Source of the DNA: Flavisolibacter ginsenosidimutans
Lineage (GTDB): Bacteria > Bacteroidota > Bacteroidia > Chitinophagales > Chitinophagaceae
Length of the DNA stretch: 64,000 bases
Assembly (NCBI RefSeq): GCF_007970805.1
Contig: NZ_CP042433.1
Coordinates: 1,116,001 to 1,180,000, forward strand
Direction: 5' to 3'
Positions 24,347-33,267 of the stretch are shown piece by piece. The notes beneath the pieces are model-generated. The model worked only from the letters and a program-made list of their open reading frames with translations. It was not told the origin of the DNA and searched no databases. A program made the position numbers and the translations under genes. How positions within the stretch are numbered: the stretch's first letter is position 1; the number at the start of each line of letters is the position of its first letter.

Positions 24347-26683
24347 TCATTTCTTTTCGCTTGTTGCATCCACGGCAATGCTTGCGCCTTTTAAATTTTC
24401 TGCATTCGCCGTTAGTGTGATCTTGCCGTTGTTTCCTGATGCCTTGATGATGGCAACGCACTTTCCTTTGTATGACCAACGGCTCGTTGCCTGGTAAGGT
24501 TCGCTGCTTGCGTTGTCGCCGTTGTCAACAGCCGCTATAACTCCCGGCCCGCTGATCGAAAAATTAATCTTTGTATCTGCTCCTGATACAAGATTGCCTT
24601 CGTCGTCGGTAACACTGGCGGTTACGTAAACCACATCATCCCAACTATTTTGCAACGATGTCTTGTCGGCTTTCAAAACAATCTTCGAGGCTTTACCGGC
24701 TGTTTTCAATTCCTGTTGCGCCACGTCTTTGCCGCCGTTGCGGCCAACGGCTTTCAGTGTTCCTTTTTCAAACGGAATCGTCCACGTTCTCGACGATGCG
24801 TTGTCGGGTGTGCGGCCTTTTGCGCCTACTGATTTACCGTTGACAAACAATTCCACTTCGTCGCAGTTGCTAAACACCTGCAGGTCGGCGGTGGTGTAAA
24901 TGTCCGGATCGTCAGGCGTCCAATCGGGGTTCCAGGTAACGCCGTTCGCATTCGTTTCTTTGCGGGTAACGTAAACCATTGGCTTATCGTCCCACCAACT
25001 TTGCCGTTGATAGCCAGCCAGTTTTTCTTCGCCGGTTTTATCAAACAAACCCGCGCCGTTTGCAATGCGCGGCCAGTCGGCTTCGCCCAGATAATCATAG
25101 CCGGTCCAAAGAAATTGTCCACTCATGTAAGGTTTGTCGCGCAGGGCAAGCCACATGCTGATGACGTGTGTGTTTTCGGTACCGATCACTTTCCAATCAG
25201 GATGCTTTTCGTGTGCGGCAATAAGTTCGTTCTCGCGGTAATTCTGTCCCACAACGTCCATCATTGCGGCAAATCCGTTTTCGTAAACTTTTGAAAGTCC
25301 AGGCCGGAAAAGTGCCATCGTCACGGGCCGTGTTGAATCGAGCGAATGAATCAGATCCTGCTGCATTTTGTATTTATGAAAGCCGGATGAGTCGTTGAGG
25401 TTGTCGTGAATTTCGTTTCCGATACTGTAGATAACAATCGAGGGATGGTTGCAATCACGCGTCACAATGTCACGGGTATCTCTCTCCCACCAATCGCTGA
25501 AATAAAGGTTGTATCCTTTTTCAGCATTGGGCTTTGCGGCGTTCCATGTGTCGAAGGTTTCGTCCATGACCAGGAAGCCAAGTTTGTCGCAGAGATCAAG
25601 AAATTCGGGAGAGGGTTCGTTGTGCGACGTACGAATGCCGTTCACGCCAATGTCTTTTAATGATTGCAATCGTTTTGTCCAAACACGCAAAGGCACGGCC
25701 GCACCAAAAGCACCGCCGTCGTGGTGCAAACAAACGCCTTCGATTTTGATGTTTTTCCCGTTGAGCCAAAAGCCGGTTGCCGCTTCAAAATGCGCATCGC
25801 GAATGCCGAAAGAAGTTGTGTATTCGTCCACCGGTTGTTTGTTGACAATGATGGTTGTAATTGCTTTGTAGAGTTGTGGTTTGTCTATATCCCAAAGCGC
25901 AGGATTTTTTACCGGTGCGATTTGCGTAAAGGTTTGACTTTTTCCCGCATCCAGCTTTGCGTTGCTTTGAACCATCCTCGCTTCTTTTCCGTCCGGTGCA
26001 AGAAAGCGGGTGCGCAGTACAAAGCTTTGCGACGAAGAGCCGTTGTTTGTTACCGTTGTTTGTGACTGAACCTTTGCGCTTTGCGCAGATACGTTCGAAG
26101 AAGACACAAAGCTTCCGGCTTCATCAACGTGAACCGGATTTACACTTACCAACCGTACATGGCGATAAATACCGGCGCCGGTGTACCAACGCGAAGCCGG
26201 TTGAATTGTGTTATCCGCACGAACGGCCAGGACATTTTTTTCAGCACCGAATTTTAAGTAAGGCGATAGTTCGTAATGCAGACTGATGTAACCGCTTGGA
26301 CGTTTACCCAAATGATGACCGTTGATCCAAACATCGCTGGCCGCCATGATGCCGTCGAATTCAACAAAAAAATTTTTTGAAGCATCGATGCCGGGTAATG
26401 AAAAAATTTTGCGGTACCAGCCAACGCCAGCGGGCAGATAGCCACCGCCGCGGCTTGTCGGGTTGGCACGGTCGTAAGGCCCTTCTATGCTCCAGTCGTG
26501 CGGCACGTTCAACGAACGCCACGATGCATCGTTGAACGAAACGGCTTCGGCGCCGCTTGCATCCCCTTTGTAAAATTTCCAGTCGTTGTCAAATGAAGTA
26601 ATGGTTCTTTCGTTCTGCGCAAAAACAGAAAAGTAGAAAAGGAGCAAAAAAGTCAGCAGCGTTGTTCGGCAATTGTTGTGCAT
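24347..26683 (-). CDS. GH2 beta-galactosidase-like enzyme (778 aa)
   Basis: A secreted GH2 enzyme (signal peptide cut after VFAQ). Layout: sugar-binding jelly roll (about 25-185), Ig-like domain (190-300), TIM barrel (300-600) and C-terminal Ig-like domains of the DUF4982/Big type. The acid/base is E424 in IGNEIHDN and the nucleophile E503 in GTENTHVIS. It probably removes beta-galactosyl residues from RG-I galactan side chains. The stop of GH28 upstream is 3 bp away, so it is in the SIAE-GH28-GH2 unit. Confidence 0.92.
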   Translation of the reverse strand: MHNNCRTTLLTFLLLFYFSVFAQNERTITSFDNDWKFYKGDASGAEAVSFNDASWRSLNVPHDWSIEGPYDRANPTSRGGGYLPAGVGWYRKIFSLPGIDASKNFFVEFDGIMAASDVWINGHHLGKRPSGYISLHYELSPYLKFGAEKNVLAVRADNTIQPASRWYTGAGIYRHVRLVSVNPVHVDEAGSFVSSSNVSAQSAKVQSQTTVTNNGSSSQSFVLRTRFLAPDGKEARMVQSNAKLDAGKSQTFTQIAPVKNPALWDIDKPQLYKAITTIIVNKQPVDEYTTSFGIRDAHFEAATGFWLNGKNIKIEGVCLHHDGGAFGAAVPLRVWTKRLQSLKDIGVNGIRTSHNEPSPEFLDLCDKLGFLVMDETFDTWNAAKPNAEKGYNLYFSDWWERDTRDIVTRDCNHPSIVIYSIGNEIHDNLNDSSGFHKYKMQQDLIHSLDSTRPVTMALFRPGLSKVYENGFAAMMDVVGQNYRENELIAAHEKHPDWKVIGTENTHVISMWLALRDKPYMSGQFLWTGYDYLGEADWPRIANGAGLFDKTGEEKLAGYQRQSWWDDKPMVYVTRKETNANGVTWNPDWTPDDPDIYTTADLQVFSNCDEVELFVNGKSVGAKGRTPDNASSRTWTIPFEKGTLKAVGRNGGKDVAQQELKTAGKASKIVLKADKTSLQNSWDDVVYVTASVTDDEGNLVSGADTKINFSISGPGVIAAVDNGDNASSEPYQATSRWSYKGKCVAIIKASGNNGKITLTANAENLKGASIAVDATSEKK

Positions 26684-26686
26684 GTT

Positions 26687-28096
26687 TTAGAGGCTTACGC
26701 CGTTTGAATTTTTAACGCTTACCGTGCTTTTATCGGTTGTATTGATCGAGACGTTTTTCCACGTCCAGCCTTGCGCATAACTGACTTCACCTGCATTGGC
26801 TGCGTTGATGTTTACGTTTTCGAAATTGAAATTTTGGAGAAAAGATTTATTCAATCCTGCACCGCTGATGGCTTTCTTTGCATACTTCACTTTTACGTTT
26901 GAAACATAAATGTCTTTGAAATGCGGGATGCCTTTTTCTTCGGGTTCAACTTTTGTCAGCATCACTTTCCAATGCTTTGGCAGTGTTTCCCAGGTATAGC
27001 CTTCCGGAAGTTTTGAGTAACTGTACGAAGGATTCCAGTTCATCGTGTACATAAAGGCATTGCCCACACTGTCCATCGTGATGTTTTGAAAGTGGATGTC
27101 TTCAATTGTTCCGCCGCGTGTTGTGGCAGACTTGATGTGAAAGCCGTTGCCCGTGCCTTTGGCCGTTAAATCAGTTGCCAGCACGTGACGAATGCCGCCC
27201 GATGTTTCGCTGCCAAGTGTCAACAAACCGCCGCCTTTTCTTGCCGTGCACTTTCGAATGACAACGTATTCCGTTGGCTTGTTCACCCGAAGTCCGTCAG
27301 CGTCTCTGCCGGCTTTTAAACAGAAATCATCATCGTTGCAGTCAATGTCGCAATTCTCTACCAAAACCCATGTTGAAGAGTCAATGTCAATGCCGTCGGT
27401 GCTCGGGCCTTTGCCGTCTTCGTTGTTGCGAACCGTTACTCCATCAACGGTTAAGTGATCGGAATAAAGAAGTTGTATTGTCCAGAAACCCGCGTTGGAA
27501 AACGTCAATCCTTTTAACGTTACATCAGAAGATGATTGCACCAAAAACGTGCGAACACGTTTTGCATCATAATCCACAATCCAGCGCAAACCTTTTGCGT
27601 CGTATTCTTTGCGCATGGTCCAGTATTTATCCCAACAAAATTTTCCCTGTGCGTTTACTTTTCCGTCACCGCTCACCATTACGTTTTTCTGGTCAATGAT
27701 GTTGATGAGAGCCGCAGGCCAGCGCATTTCAATGCCTGCGATACGGGTATCAATTTCAGGGTAATCATCAAAGCTTTGACTGCCTTTGATCAACACGCCT
27801 TTGTCAATTTTGAGATGAACGCCGCTCTTTAAAAAGATAGAACCGGTTAAGTAAATTCCGGGTTTGAAGGCAATCGTTCCTCCGCCGTCTTTGGCGCATT
27901 TGTCTATTGCTTGCTGAATGATCTTCGTTACCACTTTAGCGGTATCATTTGTTGCGCCGAAATCATTCACCCAATAAACTTTTTTCGAAGACGGAATTTT
28001 TCGTGCGCCAACGTTTTTCGTCCAGGATAAATCCGTTTGTCTGTTGGCAAATCCGAATGCGAGCAGCGAAACAAAAATGAAAAGAATTTTTTTCAT
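26687..28096 (-). CDS. GH28 polygalacturonase/rhamnogalacturonase-type enzyme
   Basis: A 469-residue secreted right-handed beta-helix. The start at 28096 gives a signal peptide (MKKILFIFVSLLAFGFAN); earlier in-frame codons overlap the upstream gene. Motifs: STDGIDIDSS and CNDDDFCLK (the three catalytic Asp), GLLTLGSETSGG (variant of GHGxSIGS) and FHIKSATTRGG. It hydrolyses galacturonate linkages in homogalacturonan or RG-I. It is 4 bp downstream of the SIAE-type esterase. Confidence 0.94.
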   Translation of the reverse strand: MKKILFIFVSLLAFGFANRQTDLSWTKNVGARKIPSSKKVYWVNDFGATNDTAKVVTKIIQQAIDKCAKDGGGTIAFKPGIYLTGSIFLKSGVHLKIDKGVLIKGSQSFDDYPEIDTRIAGIEMRWPAALINIIDQKNVMVSGDGKVNAQGKFCWDKYWTMRKEYDAKGLRWIVDYDAKRVRTFLVQSSSDVTLKGLTFSNAGFWTIQLLYSDHLTVDGVTVRNNEDGKGPSTDGIDIDSSTWVLVENCDIDCNDDDFCLKAGRDADGLRVNKPTEYVVIRKCTARKGGGLLTLGSETSGGIRHVLATDLTAKGTGNGFHIKSATTRGGTIEDIHFQNITMDSVGNAFMYTMNWNPSYSYSKLPEGYTWETLPKHWKVMLTKVEPEEKGIPHFKDIYVSNVKVKYAKKAISGAGLNKSFLQNFNFENVNINAANAGEVSYAQGWTWKNVSINTTDKSTVSVKNSNGVSL

Positions 28097-28100
28097 GGTA

Positions 28101-29630
28101 TCAATTGAGTCCTTGTGTGGTGAGCTTCCAATCGTCCGTGCGGAAGGGCGAAGCAGGCAAACCGGCTCCGTTGTATAAATTCGGATGCGGTACGTTCTTC
28201 CATGCAAAGCGAACCGCTTTCGGTGCTTTCACGGCAGTGCTCCAAACAACCACCGTATTGCCTTCAATCTTTGCATTTGCCGGAACAAAGTTCTGATCGT
28301 CGCCGGCAATGGTGAATTCCTTCAACTCGCTTCCGTCTTTCGTCATCAAGCCTTTGTCGTAATCAAAGGAAATACGAAACTTATCGCCTTCAATCTTTGC
28401 AGATTTATACAAAGGCCCTGAAACAACAAGGTCTTTTTTGCCGTATTCGTTTTGCAAAGCCCAAAGCGATAACCTTTTTCCAACCAGTTCTTTGTTGCGA
28501 GGATGAATGTCCAGCGAATCGCCGTTGTCGATCGTTACGGCCATGCCCGTATTGGGCGTATTGCGGTAAACGTAAAGTTGTGCGTCTCGTATCTCGGGAT
28601 TCTGGCTGCGGTGCGGTGAGATTTGAACGAAGTAAAAAGGAAGCTTTGGTGCATTCCAATCGTCCCGCCAGTTCTTAATCATGGCCGGAAACAACTTTCG
28701 GTACTGGTAAGCTCTGTCAGCGTTTGATTCGCCCTGGTACCAAATTGCGCCGCGCAACGTATACGGCTCAATCGGCACAATCATGCCGTTGTACAATTTT
28801 GCAGGAGATTGATTGCTGTTCGCACCCATTGGTCCGCGTGGCTGTGCGCCTTTTGTTTTGCTTGTGTCTTCTTTCCATTTTGCCAAAGCCGCCTTGTATT
28901 TTTCGTTCGCCTGCGGAAAAGCGTCCATTGCTTTTTGATAGCGAACCAAAATTTGATTCAGGTCTGCATCGCTTTGCAAGACTTCTTTTTTCGTCCAGGC
29001 CTCTGCCGGCGTACCGCCCCAGGTTGAATTAATAATGCCGACAGGATAACCCGTTGCTTTGTTGATCTCTTTTGCAAAAAAATACGCAACGGCAGAAAAT
29101 GTATCAATCGTTTGTGCCGTGCAAATTTTCCAGTCGCCTTTGAAATCGGCTTGCGGTTCATCGGCTACTTTGTTGGGCACGTCAATCATTCGTATGTCGG
29201 GATGCTCTGCGTCTTTCATTACTTCATCGTGATTGATGACACCCGTGTACGACGGATTGGATTTTTTGCCGATAAAAAATTCCATGTTGGATTGACCTGA
29301 TGAAAGCCACACTTCGCCCAGCAAAATATTGTCAACATCAATTGTGTTTGAAGCTTTGAACGTAAGCTTGTACGGTCCACCGGCTTTGGTTGTGGTTACA
29401 TACGTTAACCATTTACCGGACGCATCGGCGGTAACGGTTGTGGCGCGGCGGTTCCAACTGTTGGTAACGGTCACTTGCTCACCCGGTTTTGCCCAACCCC
29501 ACAACGCCACTTTGGCGTTTTGCTGCAACACCATGTTGTTGCTTATAATGGCCGGAAGTTTTACCTGTGCGTGAAGAAAGCCAAAGGCGAAGAACGATAG
29601 GCAGGAAGCAAATTTTTGAATGCGGTTCAT
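28101..29630 (-). CDS. SIAE-type (sialate O-acetylesterase family) carbohydrate esterase
   Basis: A 509-residue secreted SGNH esterase with a signal peptide ending FLHAQ. The serine is in WLSSGQSNMEF; GTPAEAWTKKE and GAIWYQGESNADRAYQYRKLFP are family blocks. Bacteroidota members in plant-polysaccharide loci remove acetyl groups from hemicellulose or pectin, so sialic acid is an unlikely target here. It heads the unit SIAE-GH28-GH2 and has a tandem GTCCTG motif 49 nt upstream. Confidence 0.9.
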   Translation of the reverse strand: MNRIQKFASCLSFFAFGFLHAQVKLPAIISNNMVLQQNAKVALWGWAKPGEQVTVTNSWNRRATTVTADASGKWLTYVTTTKAGGPYKLTFKASNTIDVDNILLGEVWLSSGQSNMEFFIGKKSNPSYTGVINHDEVMKDAEHPDIRMIDVPNKVADEPQADFKGDWKICTAQTIDTFSAVAYFFAKEINKATGYPVGIINSTWGGTPAEAWTKKEVLQSDADLNQILVRYQKAMDAFPQANEKYKAALAKWKEDTSKTKGAQPRGPMGANSNQSPAKLYNGMIVPIEPYTLRGAIWYQGESNADRAYQYRKLFPAMIKNWRDDWNAPKLPFYFVQISPHRSQNPEIRDAQLYVYRNTPNTGMAVTIDNGDSLDIHPRNKELVGKRLSLWALQNEYGKKDLVVSGPLYKSAKIEGDKFRISFDYDKGLMTKDGSELKEFTIAGDDQNFVPANAKIEGNTVVVWSTAVKAPKAVRFAWKNVPHPNLYNGAGLPASPFRTDDWKLTTQGLN

Positions 29631-29678
29631 AGCTCACAATCTATTAGAGCGAAAATTAGAAAGACGTTGCCGCTTACC

Positions 29679-29698
29679 GTCCTGTTGCATCCTGAAAA
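29679..29698. promoter_or_regulatory. Tandem GTCCTG operator-like motif, site 2
   Basis: GTCCTGTTGCATCCTGAAAA (one base different from site 1). It is 49 nt upstream of the minus-strand SIAE gene and 67 nt upstream of the plus-strand esterase, so one site may serve both divergent genes. A TTAGAGCRAAA block lies between motif and SIAE start, as it does at site 1. Confidence 0.6.
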
Positions 29699-29764
29699 CA
29701 GAAAGCATTGAACTTCCTTCGCTACTTTAGGCAAAACCTTTTAACCTCGCTTAACTTTCGCTGT

Positions 29765-30685
29765 ATGAAAATCATTGCTTGCTTCCTGTTTTCTTTTCTT
29801 CTTCAACACAATTTAATGGCGCAGGAAATAACGCTTCCGCTTTGGCCGGCCGGCAAGGTTCCCAATTATCAAAAAACCGACGAAACGGAAAAACGCGACA
29901 CAACCGAAACCATCCATGTCAGCCACGTGCAAATGCCGGACATGACGGTATTTCTTCCTTCAAAACGGAACGCAACAGGCCAGGCCGTGATTGTTTGTCC
30001 CGGTGGTGGATACGTTACGCTGTCGTACAGTTGGGAAGGCACCGACGTAGCCAAACTCCTAAACGCAAAAGGCATCATCGCCATTGTTTTAAAATACCGT
30101 TTGCCCAATTCGAAAAGCAACGTCACGCCGCATCTTTCGCCGCTGATGGACGCCAAACGGGCCATCCGCCTTGTTCGTGCCAACGCAGCCAAATGGGGCA
30201 TTAACAAGGCAAGAGTTGGCATCATGGGTTTTTCTGCCGGTGGTCACCTTGCTTCAACGCTTGAAACGCATTTTGACGAAGGCGACGCGGCTTCAACCGA
30301 CAGCGTTGAACGGCAATCGTCGCGACCGGATTTTGCGGTGCTGGTGTACCCGGTTATTTCCATGAGCAAGCCCATTATGCACGCAGGTTCGCGCAACAAT
30401 TTAATCGGCGCCAACGCCGACAGCAGCCTTGCCAAATATTATTCCGGAGAGTTGCAGGTAACAAATCAAACACCGCCAACTTTCTTGGTTCACGCAACGG
30501 ATGATAAAACCGTTCCGGTTGAAAACAGTTTGCTGATGTACCAGGCATTGCGGGGCGCCGGCGTGCCCGTTGAAATGCACATTTATCCTACCGGTGGCCA
30601 TGGCTTTGGCCTGGCGATTGGCAAGTATTATTTGGAAACCTGGACGGACCGGTTGGTAGATTGGCTGCGGGGGTTGAAGCAATAG
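29765..30685 (+). CDS. Secreted alpha/beta-hydrolase, acetyl-esterase type
   Basis: A 306-residue esterase of the BD-FAE/acetyl-esterase kind. The ATG at 29765 gives a signal peptide (cut after NLMAQ). The oxyanion region is VIVCPGGGYVTLS, the nucleophile lies in GIMGFSAGGHLAS, the Asp in VHATDDKTVP and the His in PTGGHGFG. It probably removes acetyl or related groups from pectin or hemicellulose. It is the only long-standing plus-strand enzyme gene of the locus and is divergent from SIAE. Confidence 0.9.
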   Translation: MKIIACFLFSFLLQHNLMAQEITLPLWPAGKVPNYQKTDETEKRDTTETIHVSHVQMPDMTVFLPSKRNATGQAVIVCPGGGYVTLSYSWEGTDVAKLLNAKGIIAIVLKYRLPNSKSNVTPHLSPLMDAKRAIRLVRANAAKWGINKARVGIMGFSAGGHLASTLETHFDEGDAASTDSVERQSSRPDFAVLVYPVISMSKPIMHAGSRNNLIGANADSSLAKYYSGELQVTNQTPPTFLVHATDDKTVPVENSLLMYQALRGAGVPVEMHIYPTGGHGFGLAIGKYYLETWTDRLVDWLRGLKQ

Positions 30686-30686
30686 C

Positions 30687-30929
30687 CTAAAATGGCAAAA
30701 GATAGATAGGTTGCCGTATGATGCGGTCGGTTTTGACGAGGCCTTTCTTAAGCTGCCGATAGCTAACGAGCCGGCGGGTTTTGGGTATGCGGTAAACAAG
30801 GCTGCCACGATGTACAGTCGCGATAAGTTGCAACGGTTCGCCAGTCAACAGCCAGGCTGATTTTAAGTCCGCAAGTCCAATGTTAAAGCCGGGATGAAAC
30901 CACCGCAAACGGATTTCGGTATAAATCAT
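30687..30929 (-). CDS. Small conserved-looking protein (80 aa)
   Basis: MIYTEIRLRWFHPGFNIGLADLKSAWLL... is a basic soluble protein with balanced composition and no shadowing by a larger gene. It is convergent with the esterase gene (1 bp apart). No function is known to me. Confidence 0.55.
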   Translation of the reverse strand: MIYTEIRLRWFHPGFNIGLADLKSAWLLTGEPLQLIATVHRGSLVYRIPKTRRLVSYRQLKKGLVKTDRIIRQPIYLLPF

Positions 30930-31091
30930 AACAATGATTTTTTAAGGAAGCGGATACAAATTTAGTTTGATAATCAGCTAAAAGCTGTAGGAGGAGTAGC
31001 GTATATTAGCGTGTTAGCGGCAAGCTTCGGATACCCCCTAAATTGAAAAAGTGGACACCTTAAAACAACCAAGACCTTAATTAGACTTAAA

Positions 31092-31421
31092 ATGATTTCA
31101 TTTTTTGACACACCTTATAATTCACCTATTCTTATCGGATTAGCTATTGCTTATGGAATAGTGGCTGCAATAACGACTTTTGACATACGGCTCATACAAG
31201 CAAAAAAAAGCGGATTGCTGCCAGCTGATGAAGCTATGCTTCCAAGTTGGGTTGGCATTTTTCACTGGTTAGAGTGGTTAATATTTATTGCAATGTTTCT
31301 TTTAAACTGGAAATTTGCTTTAATTGCTTTTGTTGTAAAATTCATTTTTAAAGTCCTTCCAGTTTTAGAAATCGTGGGCAACATTTTAATGTCACCTTTC
31401 AAACAAAAGACAAGGTATTAA
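31092..31421 (+). CDS. Cassette gene 1: small membrane protein
   Basis: A 109-residue protein with about three membrane segments (roughly residues 12-32, 56-72 and 74-92) and a short basic C-terminus. I know no family. It is 12 bp upstream of the second cassette gene, so the two are probably co-expressed. The AT-rich codon use differs from the surrounding enzyme genes. Confidence 0.75.
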   Translation: MISFFDTPYNSPILIGLAIAYGIVAAITTFDIRLIQAKKSGLLPADEAMLPSWVGIFHWLEWLIFIAMFLLNWKFALIAFVVKFIFKVLPVLEIVGNILMSPFKQKTRY

Positions 31422-31433
31422 ATCAGTTGTAAA

Positions 31434-31919
31434 ATGCTTAAAGGATTAAAAACTTTTCTCCAAGACCGAAAAACAAAAAAGCGTTTAGATAGAGTTCTGC
31501 GATTACTTTATTCAGACACAAGATTTCAAACCGACGAGTTGATAAACGCATTAAATATAAAGGATGAAATAGACAGATTAGAATACTATGTTATTATTAA
31601 TATTGCTGCTCAACTTAAACGTCCCTATACCGATGATGACATTTCCCTCATTTACGAAGAACAAGTAGAAGCACTTGAAAATTATGTGGCTTCAAAAGAG
31701 TTAAGAGAAAACACAATTGAACTAACAAAAACGCAAGCCGATTTAGCCTTGTTACAATTCAACGCAAGAATGGACACTCTTAGGCGTGCATTTGAGTATA
31801 GCAAAAGCTCTCCTGGCGCTCTAATGCTAAATAAATTAAAAGCTAAAGGGCAACCACTTACTGAAGATGAAGAAAAGGATATAAGGAAACAATTCGACAA
31901 TAAAAAAAGCAATGATTGA
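31434..31919 (+). CDS. Cassette gene 2: helical soluble protein
   Basis: A 161-residue, mostly helical, charged protein, MLKGLKTFLQDRKTKKRLDR..., with a predicted coiled-coil-like centre (residues about 80-130). No motif or family is recognised. It ends 16 bp before the attC-like palindrome. The pairing with a small membrane protein is reminiscent of two-component effector/anchor modules, but that is speculation. Confidence 0.75.
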   Translation: MLKGLKTFLQDRKTKKRLDRVLRLLYSDTRFQTDELINALNIKDEIDRLEYYVIINIAAQLKRPYTDDDISLIYEEQVEALENYVASKELRENTIELTKTQADLALLQFNARMDTLRRAFEYSKSSPGALMLNKLKAKGQPLTEDEEKDIRKQFDNKKSND

Positions 31920-31935
31920 ACGCTAATAATTGCCA

Positions 31936-32138
31936 TGCCGCTAACAGCGGTTTTGCGTCAGCGGGGCGTGACGAATAAACCATCGGCTAATTGCAAGCAT
32001 CATCTTCAGTTCCGGCTAACCGAACACATATGGGCTTTTGAAAAAGTTCTGTACTTTGGCTTTCCAAGCGGCTACAGTTCCGGGCTGGACGTTCGCTGAA
32101 TGCCCCGCCGAACGCAAAGCCGTTTAACGTTAGCTTCA
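31936..32138 (+). repeat. attC-like imperfect palindrome
   Basis: Outer GCTAAC (31940-31945) pairs with GTTAGC (32129-32134). An 11-bp stem follows (CGGTTTTGCGT 31948-31958 with ACGCAAAGCCG 32112-32122, one G-T pair), then a 7-bp GC stem (GCGGGGC 31961-31967 with GCCCCGC 32102-32108), then a variable region of about 130 nt. Interior asymmetric loops (2 versus 6 nt) are like the unpaired spacer of attC. At about 195 bp it is longer than most attC sites. The gap 32139-32326 that follows shows nothing further. Confidence 0.6.
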
Positions 32139-32326
32139 CCTTTTCTTCCGCAAGTATTCATAAACTGCCATTTTTTAGTTGCTTAATGTACTCGCTTTCG
32201 CCAGTGAAGCTTCTACGCTGCTACAAAACCAGTGATTCTTGCATCGAATATTTTTGAGGCAGGTTACCGGCACAGGCGATTGCAGCGGAAGTACACCAAT
32301 TAAAGCAAGCGATAACAAAGCCCCTG

Positions 32327-33259
32327 TCACTTTCTAATCATTTTCTCAAACTCTTTCTTCGAAACTTTGAACGCCGTTCCGTGCCGGATGCCTTTCGGAA
32401 ATTCCACTTTGTCGGAAACATCCGTCCAATGCGCTAAATCCGTTGACGTAACCGCGCCGTATTTGTGATCGCGGTACTTGTCAAAATAAATCATCCATTG
32501 GCCGTTAATCTTTAACGCTGTTGGCCCTTCAGCCCAGTAGTTCCCGGTAATGGGCAGCCCGGCTTGCGAGTATGGCCCTTCGATGTTTTTTGCATACGCC
32601 ACGCGAATGTTTTTTTCCACCGGCGACCGCGTCTCATTTTTCAAAAACATCACGTATTCATTTCCATTCGGAACAATCGTCGCATCAATCACGCTGAACC
32701 CCGGCTCGTACAAAGTCTTTGTTTTGCTCCAGGTTTTAAAATCTTTTGTGGTTGTGTAGTAAATGCGGTGATTGTTCTTCTGTCCTTCCGCCGACGTGTC
32801 CTTTTGCGGAAAACGGCCCGCGATTGTTGTGGCCCAATAAACGATATATTCTTTATTCTTTGGATTGTAATTAATCTCCGGCGCCCAGGCATTGCGTGCC
32901 GAATCCTCGTGCGTCATCACCGGAATGAATTGCTGTTCGCTCCAGTGAATTAAATCGGTTGACGAAGCATAACCAATACCCCTGTCGGCCCAGCTCACCG
33001 TCCACACCATGCGGTATTTTCCATCAGCGTCTTTGGTGATGCAGGGGTCGCGAAAAAGCTTGTCCTTGCTAACCGCCGGCTTTAAGACTATGCTGTCGTT
33101 AAAGAGTGCTTTCCACTTGTAGCCATCATCGCTGTAAGCGTAATGCAAACCGTCGCCATTGCCTTTGAAATAACAGAACAGGTACACGCTGTTGCTTTGC
33201 TGTGCAAACAAGCAAGGGCTGATGAGCAATAAAACAAAGCCGCAATATTTTTTCATCAT
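32327..33259 (-). CDS. GH43-type secreted glycosidase
   Basis: A 310-residue five-bladed propeller enzyme with a signal peptide (cut after LFAQ). Expected catalytic positions: D71 in LFRDPCITKD, an Asp in SVIDATIVPN and the Glu in YWAEGPTALK. NAWAPEINYNPKNKEYIVYWAT supports the fold. The activity may be arabinofuranosidase, xylosidase or exo-galactanase; the subfamily cannot be told. It is the last gene of the PL22-GH106... series, 8 bp after the 1150-aa gene. Confidence 0.82.
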   Translation of the reverse strand: MMKKYCGFVLLLISPCLFAQQSNSVYLFCYFKGNGDGLHYAYSDDGYKWKALFNDSIVLKPAVSKDKLFRDPCITKDADGKYRMVWTVSWADRGIGYASSTDLIHWSEQQFIPVMTHEDSARNAWAPEINYNPKNKEYIVYWATTIAGRFPQKDTSAEGQKNNHRIYYTTTKDFKTWSKTKTLYEPGFSVIDATIVPNGNEYVMFLKNETRSPVEKNIRVAYAKNIEGPYSQAGLPITGNYWAEGPTALKINGQWMIYFDKYRDHKYGAVTSTDLAHWTDVSDKVEFPKGIRHGTAFKVSKKEFEKMIRK

Positions 33260-33267
33260 CCTTTAAT

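Larger units (their letters stand above)
31014..32129 (+). mobile_element. Integron-type gene cassette (1116 bp, two genes)
   Basis: The unit starts after G31013 (G|TTAGCGGCA) and ends at G32129 (G|TTAGC). Its two genes are both on the plus strand with the attC-like palindrome at their 3' side, the standard cassette layout. The R''-like end TGCCGCTAAC (31936-31945) is the exact complement of the unit's own first 10 bases with G31013 (GTTAGCGGCA), but pairs with only 6 bases at its present downstream junction (GTTAGC, then TTCA). That is what is expected if the circular cassette was the ancestral form. The DNA is visibly AT-richer than the flanks. No integrase is in the window. Confidence 0.6.
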
